Source of the DNA: Dioscorea cayenensis subsp. rotundata
Taxonomy: Eukaryota; Streptophyta; Magnoliopsida; Dioscoreales; Dioscoreaceae
DNA: 64,000 nt
Direction of reading: 5' to 3'
NCBI RefSeq assembly: GCF_009730915.1
Contig: NC_052477.1
Coordinates: forward strand, 1,426,001 to 1,490,000
Part shown: positions 1-12,700 of the stretch, one piece after another
How positions within the stretch are numbered: the stretch's first letter is position 1
Layout of the letters: each line of letters opens with the position of its first letter
Notes under the pieces: generated by a model
Seen by the model: the letters and a program-made list of their open reading frames with translations, nothing else
What the model was told of the DNA's origin: nothing
Database searches by the model: none
Translations under genes and position numbers: made by a program

Positions 1-255
1 GTAATAAGGAATTAGATTAAATGAGTGGGGGTATAATTGGAAAATACATGTTCGATTACCACCAACTTGTAATCCTGGATGGACATCTGCTTTTTGGTGG
101 TAATGTGATTACCACCTTTACTTGTAATATTTCACTATGGTAATCTTACATTACCATCAACATTACCATCTGCTATAAGATCCAATCGCTCAGATCTGAA
201 CAGATTACATCAGATTCCCTGATAATGTCTTGCATTACTGCACAACCAAACGCCT
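1..255. mobile_element. possible MITE remnant (Tourist/Harbinger-like end)
   Basis: The stretch is rich in GGTAATG/CATTACC words on both strands. It holds a perfect 9-bp inverted repeat with a 3-base loop (96-116, GGTGGTAAT/ATTACCACC). Near 228-255 it has a terminus whose reverse complement reads GGCGTTTGGTTGTGCAGTAA. That kind of end (GG-GTTTGGTT followed by GTAATG words) is typical of plant PIF/Harbinger-type MITEs. The other terminus would lie left of the window, so no TIR pair or target duplication can be shown. Confidence 0.35.
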
Positions 256-1860
256 TTAAAAGAATATAAGAAAAGCAATGTGAAACACTTAAACTTTATT
301 TAATCATTGTTGAAACAAAAAGGTGACAATTTAAGCCAAAGTCAAATAACATTGATGTTTTTCAAAGTTAAGTATTGCATGATAATATTATAATTCAGTT
401 TTGTCATGCATGAAGTGAAAAATTAATAATCAGATGGAACCCTTCACTTTTCAAAGAGGGAAATTAATTAACAAACAAAAATTATTCATTCATTTATTAG
501 TAGTCAAATTTCATGGACTTAGATTAAATTTCCACAAACTCATAATTCTTTTAATTTATGTAACAATACCGATAAGTTTAGCTTAATTAATTATATTCAA
601 AATAATGCTATGTAATTAAACGTATTATTTCTCTAAGACAAACACAGCTTGGGATGAGCAAGTTGATGAGGGAGTTATGTAATTTTTTAATAAAAAAATT
701 TAAAAAAAAATTGGTGTGGAGATTTGATAAATTTTGAAGTTTTTCTTGACAACTGAAGAGTAATAAGAATTGATTTTATTTTCCCTTTTTTTTAACGCTG
801 ATTTTCTCATATTTCAATTATTTTTATGGATTAAAATAATTTTAATGTCAAATTATAAAATTATAAGTTCGCATAAAAAAAAAGTCATTTTAGTGAAGGA
901 AAGTGACCTTTCAAATTTTCTCATTTTCCATCACACGTAGGCTCATTAAAAAAGTCCAAACAAACACGAAGTCCAAAAAAATACAAAAAATTATTATTTT
1001 TTTATTTTTAATATATATATATATATATATGGCCTTTTATTTGAATTTTGAATTGAAATGTCAAACTCATATTAATCCCTTTATAGAAATTTAAAATATA
1101 AATATATGAATTTAAGAAGATAAAATTGAAATTCAAATATATTAGATTTAAAAAGTAATTAAATTTCAGTTGAAAGTTGAAAGTGGAGAATTACTGAATG
1201 TGTTTTTAGGATGAGGATTTATGGAGTAACAAATGTGATAAATGTGTTTTTTTTTAAGGGGGACATATCATGATGTGGACCAATAGTTTAAAACTTTAAA
1301 TACATAAATACATAAAAAAAAATACACAAATATTGACCAAATTGTTTGAAAAAACATTTTAAATACCTTTTATTTTAAAAAAATTGTGTAATATTTACTC
1401 ATCTTCTAATCACCAATCATAATCTATATTTGTATTTATTTTACTTTATTTTTGAATTAGTTATTATCTCTTCCCAATTTTACACTCCAATAAAGAGATA
1501 TGCACACAATTAGAAAAATAACAAAATATTTTAAATTTACATAAATACTATACAAATTTTTTTGATAAAAAAAATACAAAAATACCTTAAAAAAACTTTT
1601 AAAATAGCATGAAATTACAGATTCATTAGAGATTTATCAAATAAAGTATTAAAATTATAAAAATTATATATTTAATCCAAGACTAAAATTAAGATTTATT
1701 ATTTTATAAAAAAATAAAAAATAAAAAATAAATAAATTTATTTAAATAATAATAATAAGAACATAAGTGAATTTTGAAAAGAGAAGGAACTCAATTTTAG
1801 TTGACCTAAATCTAATGGTGACGTGTCACTCATATCCATAATAAGAAACGCGTTTCCCAA
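256..1860. other. AT-rich intergenic spacer, no gene seen
   Basis: Very AT-rich sequence with poly-A/T runs and a short (AT)n tract near 1010-1030. Only short random open frames occur, with no recognisable domain. The last 200 bases before 1860 probably include the distal promoter of the lipase gene that follows. Confidence 0.6.
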
Positions 1861-1867
1861 ACGTTTC

Positions 1868-1875
1868 TATATAAA
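1868..1875 (+). promoter_or_regulatory. TATA box of the lipase gene
   Basis: TATATAAA lies 196 bases before the ATG at 2064. It is followed by a pyrimidine-rich CTTCTTCTTCTCC leader of the kind found in plant 5' UTRs. The position fits a transcription start near 1900. Confidence 0.6.
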
Positions 1876-2063
1876 CACATCGCACTCTTCTTCTTCTCCT
1901 TCCCACGTCTCTCTTTAGGAACTTTTTCCTATTTGTATATATTTCGTATTACGTCCCCGAAATTTCTCGGAATCACAAACAAGTCCCTGGATTCGTGGAA
2001 GAGAAGATCGAGAGCGAGTTTTCCTGAGATTTTGGAAGAAAGGAGGGATTTTTCGTACGAGTG

Positions 2064-5059
2064 ATGGAGGGATTGAGGCTTCTTAGGGTGGTGCCGTCGG
2101 CTGTGGCACCGCCGGCGAAGGGTTCTCAGCATGTGGCCGGTGCGCCAGCGCATGTTTGCAAGGGTTTGGGGCTTCGTGCCGCTGGCGCCAGTGCGGTGGA
2201 GACGGTTCAGGCGACGGAGCCGGTGGTGGGCAGGAGGGATGAGAATAGGGCTTTGAATATACTAAAGGTGATGCCTTTGTGGCCGGAGAGGAGGGAAGAG
2301 GAGAAGGAGGAGGAGGAGGAGGAGGAGGAGGAGATGGGGGATTTGTGTGTTGGGTGTGTGGTTGAGGAGGAGGATGACAGCTGTGATGTGGATGAAAAGA
2401 AGGAGAAGGTGAAGAGGATGGAATTTGGTAGAGATTCTTTTTCCAAGCTTTTGACGAGGGTTTCTCAGAAGGAAGCTCAGATGTTTGAGAAAATGTCTTA
2501 TTTGGGTAGCTTGGCATACGACATTGCCAAAATCAAGGTGTGTGCTTGATTATTCCCTTCTTTAGGGTGTTTTTTTCCCCCTTTTAATTTTAAGTTTTCA
2601 GTTTATTTATTTGTTGGGAAAAAGATGTGCTTTTTAGAAGAGATTGATCTTTTTGTTTTTGGGTTTGTTTCATTGAAATTGTTTGTGTGATTTTTCTTTC
2701 GGTGGGAATCTAACTCCCTTTTTTTTTTCTTTGAGATCAATGAATTGATGGATGTTGAGATCTTATATCAAGTAGGACATGATTAATTCTCTTATTTTGT
2801 AAAGTTCTGAAGAATTCATGTGCTCTGTCTTGCTCTGATACATGTTTTACACATGCTTAGGAGGTTGAATTTGTTTGATCATTCAATTCTGATGAGAAGA
2901 TTAGACTTCTAAGAATAGAAAATTTGTTTTTTAAAATGTGCTTTCTTTCGGTGTTGTCCTTTTCAGTCTAAAAATCTCCTTAGCTGCCGTGGATTGCAAT
3001 TCATCACCTCGTCACTGGATAAAAAGGCAAAATCTTTGAATGCCGAGATGGAGAAGAATTCTGCTCAAGATGTAGAACCAGATGTTGACAATAATAGATT
3101 CAAGGAGGATGAGGAACATAAAGGAAATGATTATGAAATAAGGACGGGTGACCTTTATCAAGTTGCAGCTTCTGCAGCATCTTCTCTGCTTGAGCAGATA
3201 AGGGGATTTATTCCTGTTGGGATTCCAAAGAATGGGAATGATTCATCTGAAACAAGTACGAGTATGGAAGTTGCATCCTTTGTTGCAACAGCAAGTTCAG
3301 TCACTGCCATGGTCTCCGGGAAGGAGGAGATGAGACAAGCTGTTGCAGAGAACCTAAATAAGCCACAATCTTCACCATGTGAATGGTTTGTATGTGATGA
3401 TGATGCAAGTGATACAAGATATTTTGTGATTCAGGTTAGATCCTGGTTCTTCCATCTCCTTGATTTTTCAAAAATTTTTTTACATTGATTACTGAATAAA
3501 TAATGTTTGCTATTCAGGGCTCGGAGTCACTATCTTCTTGGGTAACAAATCTGCTATTTGAGCCAATTCAATTTGAGGTAATATTTATTAGAAGATGCAT
3601 GTGGTTTGTTTGTTAGCTTTCTTCTTCTTTGATTTTGCCTATTGTGCAATGGATTTGGCCAATTGGGATTGTAAGATAATATGCAATTATGTGAAAGATG
3701 TCGTAAACCAAATGCAACTGTCATTTTCTTATTCCTAATAGAAACATACCTTGAGTTGTTCAAGATGCTACATTATCCATTTGCGTGTCTTTTCCTTTTT
3801 CTATTTGGTGGTGTCTATCTTTACGACATTGTTGATCTTTACATCCTAAAGTTTTTTGTGCTAAATCAACAAATACATTATACAACCTGATAATTATGTG
3901 TTATTGATTTGCGTTGTCTCCTTTTTTGTTGTTCTATCACTGGCCGTATGTTCATTTGTTCATAATCTAACAACATAGTGATCTTCCGGTCTAGGGTTTG
4001 GATGTGCGTGTGCACAGGGGCATCTATGAGGCTGCCAAGGGGATATACGAACAAATGCTGCCAGAAGTCCGAGCTCACCTTAAATCCCGCGGCAAGTCTG
4101 CTACTTTCCGCTTCACCGGTCATTCTCTTGGCGGGAGTCTCTCTCTTCTTATAAATCTCATGTTGCTAATTCGTGGAGAAGTGTCGGCCTCTTCCCTATT
4201 GCCTGTCATAACATTTGGTGCGCCATGCATCATGTGCGGAGGTGACTACTTGCTTCGAAAGCTAGGATTGCCTCAAACGCATGTCCAAGCAATCACCATG
4301 CACAGAGATATTGTTCCTCGAGCCTTCTCTTGTCACTACCCGGATCATGTCGCTCAGTTTCTCAAGGCTGTTAATGCAAACTTCCGTGATCATCCCTGTC
4401 TTGATAATCAGGTAAAGACCTTTTCTTTTTAAATTACTGATTTTGATATTTTGAAACTTGATAAAATTGGTTCTAAAGTATGGGTTCTGGTGTCTTCTTG
4501 ACAGAAACTATTATATGCTCCAATGGGGAAACTTTTAATCCTACAACCGGAACATGACTTCTCACCACACCATCACCTACTTCCAGAAGGCAGTGGCCTC
4601 TACCTTTTAGGACATGCTTTTTCTGATAACGATGATTCAGAGAGACTGTTACGCTCTGCACAACTTGCATTCCTTAATTCTCCTCACCCTTTGGAGATCC
4701 TCATCGACCTCGGTGCCTATGGTTCTCAAGGCACAGTCTATAGGGACCATGATGTGGTTTCGTACTTGGAATGTATGAATAGTTTAACAAGGAAAGAACA
4801 ACGACGTAATGTATGGTGGCCTCTGGTTGTTTTTCCGAGCAGGCAACCTAATGTCATGCCCGGCCATGTTGCAGCTAAATCGAACAATTTAAATCCACAG
4901 AATCATCTTAATTTCTTCGGTTTGCTCTATGGAGGGCACCTTGCAGTGAAGTGTTTCGGAGGGCTGGTCGCTTCTCAGAGTTTGCACTTGTTTACCCTGC
5001 TCTTGCTCCCGGCAAAGAGGTTGCTCGCCGTTCTTTCGGTTACCAATCACTTGGTTTAA
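2064..5059 (+). CDS. plastid phospholipase A1-like class 3 lipase (PLIP family)
   Basis: Five exons (2064-2537, 2967-3434, 3518-3577, 3995-4411, 4505-5059), all joined in phase 0, give 657 aa, close to Arabidopsis PLIP1-3 (about 650-710 aa). The family hydrolyses acyl chains from plastid glycerolipids and feeds seed oil or jasmonate synthesis; the substrate here is unknown. The nucleophile elbow GHSLGG has Ser378, HRDIVPR gives the likely catalytic Asp439, and RDHDVVSYL gives the likely His555. The N-terminus ([14 protein letters not shown]) is poor in acidic residues and rich in Ala, Val and Arg, consistent with a plastid transit peptide. A Glu run encoded by GAG repeats lies near residues 79-90. 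The [10 protein letters not shown]...[11 protein letters not shown] block before the first intron is typical of the family. ATG 2064 was chosen because it opens the only long frame after the TATA box. Which of PLIP1, 2 or 3 is the true orthologue is undecided. Confidence 0.88.
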
Positions 5060-6490
5060 CTGTATGATTTCAGTTATCATTCTTTATTCATTGATCTGAA
5101 TTGAAAAGATCTGTGTCTCAAAGTGTATTTATGGTATAAAATGTACAAAAACAAACACATTGTCAACAAAGTTCAGTGAAATAAAAATTCATTTATCTTT
5201 ATGGAAATTTTCACATTCAAATCTACAGCCTCTTGTGTTGTGCTTCATTGAAGAACATTCATCACATCAGTTCTTATCTGTAAACATTCCCTGTGGAAAT
5301 TTTTTTTAAACCAAATTTCTTTGAAATTCCTTAATTTTTAGCTGACATCTTGGACAAGGCCATTGATTGGAAATGGTATACATGAACACGGATATTTCAC
5401 CGGCAAATCTGACTTGTTTTGGTCGACATTGAACAATGTCGTTAATATGCCGACAAAATTATATTCAACGATTTCTATTTTCTCGGACGATGAGACACGT
5501 CTTCTTGGATTAATACATTTCTTTTAGAGATTTTTTTTTTTTTAATTTTATTAGTGATTTTTATCATGCCCATGTATCTGAATCTCTATGTCCCATTCCT
5601 GGTTTTCTCAAATAACATGTTCTTTGTTTCCTTTTGGCCAGTGTTATGGTCCCAATTTTATTTGGCTCTATTTATTGGAGCCTATCCCATGACTCACACT
5701 TTTGCCACGCTTTTGCCATGTTTTATCTATCCATGCATATATATATATATATATCAGATTCAAATCCAATGGTTAAATTTTATCTATCAGATTCAAATCC
5801 AATGGTAATCAAAATCTCTTATTTTTGTAAACAGTTGCTATGCACAGTGTTCCGAGATAGTAACATCAACAATTCAGTGAACAATGCAAAAAACAAGAAC
5901 AATGCAAAAAACAAGATGCAGATACAATCATACTTCAACCACACATTTGGGAGCCAACGAACTTTTTGTCTATTGACATCGTGGGCTCTCACGTGAGGGC
6001 TGTTCTGCCTCGAATCGCCGAACGTCTCTCAGCTGATTCTCATCTCGCAGCAGATGAGGGACACGTTTGCCGTGGATAGGCTGGCCCCTCACGCTGTTCG
6101 TCCCTGCTCAAATGCGTTTATCTCCTTTCTCAAAAACATTTCGGAGCACGTATAAGATTTTCACCATTGTTTTTGTTATTGTAGATGTAACGTTTGTGTT
6201 TGTATCTCTCTCATGATTTTTTATCAGCCTTATAGTTGACGAATTCTCATTATATTTATATATAGTTACATATTTAAAAGAATTATATAGTTTACAAAAT
6301 ACAAATAAAAAATACATAGGATAATTTTTTATTTTAGCGGGAAATAAAAATATCATCACTTTTCTATTATTTTCAAATTTATTTTAAATAAATATTTTTT
6401 TTTAAAAAAAAGTTGATTATCTCGAGGCAGCTCAAGAAAATCAACCGCAGCACACGAATCTTAATGCGAGAGAGACGAAGCTGAACGCGT
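5060..6490. other. intergenic spacer
   Basis: 3' flank of the lipase gene, then AT-rich sequence. Around 5740-5810 there is an (AT)n tract followed by two copies of CAGATTCAAATCCAATGGT. At 5879-5915 an 18-bp unit (AACAATGCAAAAAACAAG) is repeated in tandem. A GC-richer patch (5950-6110) has no coding signature I recognise. No RNA gene seen. Confidence 0.5.
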
Positions 6491-6492
6491 GT

Positions 6493-6527
6493 CACGTGTT
6501 CACTCCATACACGTGTCGGTGCACGTG
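6493..6527. promoter_or_regulatory. cluster of three G-boxes (CACGTG)
   Basis: Perfect palindromic CACGTG hexamers at 6493-6498, 6510-6515 and 6522-6527, about 230-265 bases before the ATG of the BRCT/PHD gene. G-boxes bind bZIP and bHLH factors such as ABF/HY5/PIF. Two copies read ACGTGT(C), which also matches ABA-response elements. Three perfect copies in 35 bases in AT-rich DNA are unlikely by chance; a regulatory role for the downstream gene is inferred. Confidence 0.6.
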
Positions 6528-6758
6528 CACGCGCCTTCTCGATTTTTCCCTCCCGCCAAAACCCAAATAAAATATTTTGAATCACTTAAAATTTCTATAA
6601 AAAAAAGAAAAAATATATATATATATATATAAATATTTATTTTTCCCTCTCATTCACTGCTTCTCCTTCTCCGATAAGAAACCCTCGCTGTTGAACTCGA
6701 TCTCCGTCCCCAAATCGCTCTCCCTGATCCCTAGGGCTTCATCACCGGAGTGTCCTCC

Positions 6759-9700
6759 ATGCTCGCCGCCGGTCAAGGCTCCGACAAGATCTTTGCCGGA
6801 GTTCGCTTTGTCCTCTGCGGCTTCGATTCTGTATCTGAAGTTCAGGTAGTCCGGAACTCAATCGGTGTTTCAGATTTGTTTCCATTTGATCTGTTTGTTT
6901 TTCATGAGTTTCCTGTTGTTTCAGTACCGTTCGGAGATTGTTCGGAGGGGCGGCGTTGATGTCGGTCGATATGATTCGAATTGCACTCATGTGATTGTTT
7001 CTGGTCGAGTTTCTGTAGGTTTTCTCCACTATGAATAATTTTCTTTTTGTGATTTTTTGATATTTTGGTTGTGAAATTATTGTGTTTGGATTTGAAAGGA
7101 TGATCCTGTTTGTATTGCGGCGAGGAAAGATGGGATAACGCTTGTCTCTGAGCTGTGGGTTGATGATTGCATTGATTTTGGAACATTGGCTGATCCTAAC
7201 AGGGTTAGTTTTTCTATGGAAATTATTGTATTTGTTGTGCATTCTCAATTACATTTCATCTTTGTTGGTCTTAAGGCTACAAGATTTGTTTATAGACTTG
7301 GTTGTTGTTACTGCTATTGCTATTGGGTAATGCTAATCAGGTGTGATATAATCTGTTGTTTCATTAATTTGATTGATAATAGCTTGTTATATTGTTCAAT
7401 GTGACAATTGCTTGGACTTTGGAACATTGACTGACGGTAACAAGGGCAGTGCGACTGTGAAAATTGTGTATTTGTGGTGTGTTTCTAACTACATTCATCA
7501 AGATGGGTCTTAAGACTATTAAATTATTTATAGACTTGATTGTTGTTATTGCTATTACGTGATGCTAATTAGGTTGTATGATCTATTGTTTCGTTAATGT
7601 GATTGTATGTTATATTGTTTAATGTCTTTGAGGTTCTTTGAAATTGTGGGTTTGAATTTAGTAAATGGGTCTCATGAACCCTTATCGGCCTAGAGGAGTG
7701 TTTTCTGTAACTGGGGATGGTGAGAGGAGACATATTTTGCTTGGGGGAATGCACTTTTAGAAGCTATTATATAATGTTAATAGGTGTGATATATTTAGTG
7801 TTAATTGTAAGGCTATTATATTCATTTATAGACTTAATTGTTGTTTTTACTATCAAGTAATGTTATTAGATGTGAAACAATCCATAGTTGCATTAGTTTG
7901 ACAGCTAACAGTATGTTGTATAGCTTAATGCCTTTGACATTCTTTGAAACTGCAGGTTTGGATTTAGTACAATCATTCCTGAAATCTCTTATGTTGTTTA
8001 CATGAGCATTATAGCTCTCTACAAGTTCAGAAAAGTGTTTATTGCATTTTATTTTATTTTCTGTTAACTTATGGAAGTGCACTTCTATATGATATCACAA
8101 TGCCAAATATTAGTTAACTCTCTTTGTCAGGGATCCTTTTAATATATATTATGTTTGGATGATTCACATGATTGTTGTGTTTTATTGTATAATCTTAATC
8201 AAGTTATTGTTCCTTGTATGAAATAGAAGTTATAGTGTGTGGTGGTGATAATTTTGTTACTGCATTCTGCACAGTGTTTTATTTAATTTTTATTTAATTT
8301 TTGTACATGTTTTTGGTCTTTGTGCTTTATGTTGATCTTTTTGTAGGTATTGTACAAGCCTGTGAAAGATTTGAATGGAATTCCAGGAAGTGAGTCTTTG
8401 ACCATCTGCTTGACTGGGTACCAAAGGCAAGATCGTGATGATATAATGGTACTTTTTTCAAACATATTCTGAACATTAGTAATTAAAAAAATGCTAGCAA
8501 GTATAATTTCAACAAACAAGGATGTATTTCTTGTCATGGCTTAATTCAAACTTAGATAATGCACATGCACTAAATGACAACCTACCAGTTGAAAGGCAAC
8601 CAACAATTGAATAAAATAAAGCCTTTCTTCTTTTGATTTTGAGATATAGTGTATTCTCTTATGAACATTAATTGTATATCACTGTCGATTGTTGTGTTGC
8701 TTAATTTACAGAAATTGGTGTCTTTAATGGGGGCACGTTTTTCCAAACCTTTGATCGCAAACCAGGTCACTCATCTTATTTGCTACAAGTTTGAGGGTAT
8801 GTTAAATTGTTGTTAATTAACAAGTCACTTTGGCAATTAGTAGATTTATACGTTACAAAAGTTAGATGGCTCGTTTTGGCGGGCACAAGCTAAACTTTTT
8901 TCTGATAATATTAATCGCTGCATTAATGCTGGGGTTTACATTTTTTTCAGGTGAGAAATTTGAACTCGCCAAAAAGGTGGGCATTAAACTGGTCAATCAT
9001 CGCTGGCTAGAAGACTGGTAAATGAACATCTTAATCTTTTTTTTCTTTTTTTAAGGATATTATAAACTTGTTACCCATGAAATTCATAAATTAGTATTAC
9101 TGCATCCTTTGGTCATTTACAGTTTGAGAGCATGGGAAATTCTTCCAATAGATGGCTATTCAAAAAGGTTAGTTGCTCCAATTCAGCTTTATTGAACAAA
9201 GTTTCTTTCATTTTAAATCTGTTTTGAACTATTATTTCTCTATTATGCATTTAATGAACTTTTCATAGTTTGCCTTTTTCTTCTCTTCTCTTAAAAAATC
9301 GTTAATAATAATTCAGTGTAGATCCAATGGCTTTGCATCACAAAAGTAGAGTTTGTAGACAATGATGATGCGTTTTGACATTTGGACTTTAGCCTTTCAA
9401 TTCTTAGCACCAGCTTTTTAAATAAAGAGTTTATTGGTTGATAAGACTGCATAAACATGCTTCCACCCTGCACTCAAAGAAAACTAATCACTCGTCACTT
9501 CATCATACTGAAAATTCACATTCAAACTACAGTTTGGAGGTTATGCAATGATTGTTTTTATTTTTATTTTTAATTTTTTTTTTTTTTCATTTCTGATTAA
9601 GAGGTTCAAGTTTTGTCTTTATGGATTATGTACATTTGTTACATTTGGGGTTGCGCCCTCTGTTTAGAGTTTAAGACTGGTCTATTGACAAGTAAATATC

Positions 9701-12700
9701 CTCTACTGTCAGCTATTTTCCCTATTCTATCACATTGTATACTTTGTCAGGGATGCGAAACAAGGTTTCAACATAATTGTTATGCTGACAGTAGATTGTA
9801 GAAGGACCACCACTAGCAATCTCCTGCACTTTACCATTTTCTTCTTCCTTCCATGTAGTGTATTTTGTCAGGCACCAAACTAGTTTGAGCATTCTTTTGT
9901 TCTCAGCCTCATATCACTCTTTGGGCCAGTTCTGTCTTGCATTCTCTCGCTCTCTCTTCCAGCATGACTTAGGTGACCTTTTTCTCTGCTTGTCATGCTT
10001 TTTAATCAGGGGTTTTCCATGATAATTCTTTGTAAATTATGTTGACTCTGGGTTTCCATGTTATGTTAACTAAATTATGTAGATTCTTTCCTGTAATTTC
10101 CTAAACATGCCTAACATTGCCTGTCCTTGAGGTGTGGATATATTATCAATAAGAATGAGTGAGTGTTTGGAATTTACCCTATTTTTATGGGCTTCCTTTT
10201 TCTTGTCATCCACGTTTGATTCAGGAAATCTTTATGGGCAGCACCTGAGTTGTTTGCTTTTCTAGCCATAGGTAAGGATCCTTTTAAGTTTTTCTGATTC
10301 TATCAACCTGTGTCGCATACAATCCAGCAATGACACTGTACTGTTAAGGGAGCATCATTGATCTCTCCTTCCTCTAAATTAAGACTGCCAAAAATTTTCT
10401 TGTGCACGCTATTCTTTTAGCATATTTGGTAGGTTCCTTCCAGCATTTTCTGCTTAGGAAATGGAGGGATAGGCTGTTCTGATTCCCTGGTTGCTGAATG
10501 TAATAGGTTTGGTTCTATGCTGTCTGCACTGCATTGAACAATATTTTGTGTATTGCTGGATATGCTAACTAAATTACTCCATATCCATCATTTTTTTCAG
10601 CTGAATGATATTATAATTCATTGCCACTATTGGATCTTTGCTGCATTTTGTCCTTCGGAAATGAAGTGATAGCCAGTTCCAGGTCTCTGGTTGCTTATTG
10701 TGATAAGCTGGCTAGTATGATTCTGCTTTTTATGATATATTGAGTAATAATTTGTGTATTAGGGGTGTAAATGAGCCAAGCTACTCGTGAGCTACTCGAG
10801 ATCGGCTTGGTCAATGCTCGAATTCGATTCGATTTTTCATGAGCCGAGCCGAGCTCGAGCCCAAAAATACTTAGTTCGTGAGGCTCGCGAGCTTAAACGA
10901 GCTTTTATATATATAATATTAAATTATTTATATAAATTACAAAAATACATAATTATATAAACTATATAAAAATATAAAAATATTTATGTATACAAGCTAA
11001 TCGAGCTTAAACGAGCCGAGCTTGAGCTTTTCAGCGAGCCGAGCTCGAGCACAAAAAAAATAACTCGAACGAGCTCGAGCCTTCGAATACTATACTCGAG
11101 CATGGTGATACTCGGCTCGGCTCGTTTACAGCCCTAGTATTACTGATTATGCTAACTGCACAACTCTGTATTCATCAGACAGTTAAGCTGGAGGATTCTA
11201 TAATTTGCTACTGTGATCCGTTTATTGCTTCATTTTTACAAACACCCCAGCAAATCATTCTTGTGTTGCATATCTCCATGTCTTATATAGTTAAGTCTAT
11301 CTGAGTTTTTGCGGTGTCTTCAATTAAACAGTGGCTGGGAGTTGGAGATTCTGGAGGCTCAGGCTATGGATACAGAAGAAGAATCTGAGGATGGAGGTAG
11401 GGGTGCAATGCGGAAGAAAAGCAGCACGGGGTCTACTAACTTACAAGGTGGTGTGCCAATCTCTACCAGTTTGGATGTGTCTATTCCAACCAAGGATGAA
11501 CTGGACAGAAATCAAAATGCTATAGTGGATAAGCAGTCACCTAATTCTCAAGATCTTCTCATGAATGATAGGTCATTTATTACTACTCTGCACAAAGAGT
11601 CCAGTAATAAAAAATCAATTGGTGAGAGTTGCCTTAATAACAAAATTGTGGAAGATCTTGATCATAAGAATGATGCGGGTATGGAACAAGCAGTTGGTGG
11701 CCATGTCACGGTCTATGCTCAAAGCAACAAGGATGTGTCCATCCAAGGTGATACAGTTTTGAAAAATGAGGGAGAAGTACTACCTTTTAATAAAGAGAAA
11801 CACAAGGATTTCTCCAAATCTTGCTGCAACTAAAGAGAGAGGCAGCATGCTAAATTATTCGAGGAGAACAACTCCTAGGAAGTTGGTTTCAGCAGAACCT
11901 CTGAGTAACTTATGTGGATCACCCCAAGGGATATTGGAAGAGAACTTCATGGTTCACCCGAATGTTCCACAATTTGGGCCAGGTGAATCTAAGCCTCATT
12001 TAAAATTTGCAGGTGTTACCACCATGACCGAAGAGGGGCAGTCTCCATTGTCAAGTTGTGAGGTTAAATTGCTGAATCGGGGATGTCAGGGTTTGGAAGA
12101 TCGTGCTATACATGGTCCCTTGGCAAGTCCTGTACAGTTTGAACTGAATGCTGCTCCCTTGGGGGAAGGAATACATTATGAGCTGGGTGCTTCTAATTCT
12201 TTGGAAAAGGCTGCTCATACTGAATCAGGGGAACACCAGACTGTGGATTCATCAAATTTTAAGATATTAAGCCTCCAGAAGAGATCTCTTAAACGTGTAC
12301 AGCCTTTTGAAAAGGCCAAAATCACAAATAATAAAGATGCTACATGTGGTGATTTGTCAAATTCACCATCAAAACTGGAGCCAAGTAAGATTTTGGATGC
12401 TGGGATGAGCGAACTGCATGACCTGCCTACTAGAGAAAAAGCAGGTGCATGTGTTGCAGCTTCTCTCACTGGTGGAAAAGGCCCATCAGATTTGACTCAT
12501 GTAGGTGATAACTTGCAGTCCCGAGATAACAATATCCACTTAACAGATCAACCAAACTGCACAGGGACACTAGTCATTGATGGAAGAATGACAAACAATA
12601 TTTCTGTAAAAGAACAGCCGCTTGGGAACAATGGAGATGCCAATATTAGTGAAGCAAACAATGAAATTAAGGACATGGAGTTACCACAGAAAGTAAACCA

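Noticed and set aside
2083..2517. Minus-strand proline/serine-rich open frame
   Set aside because: It is the antisense of exon 1 of the lipase, opened by GC-rich codons and the GAG repeat.
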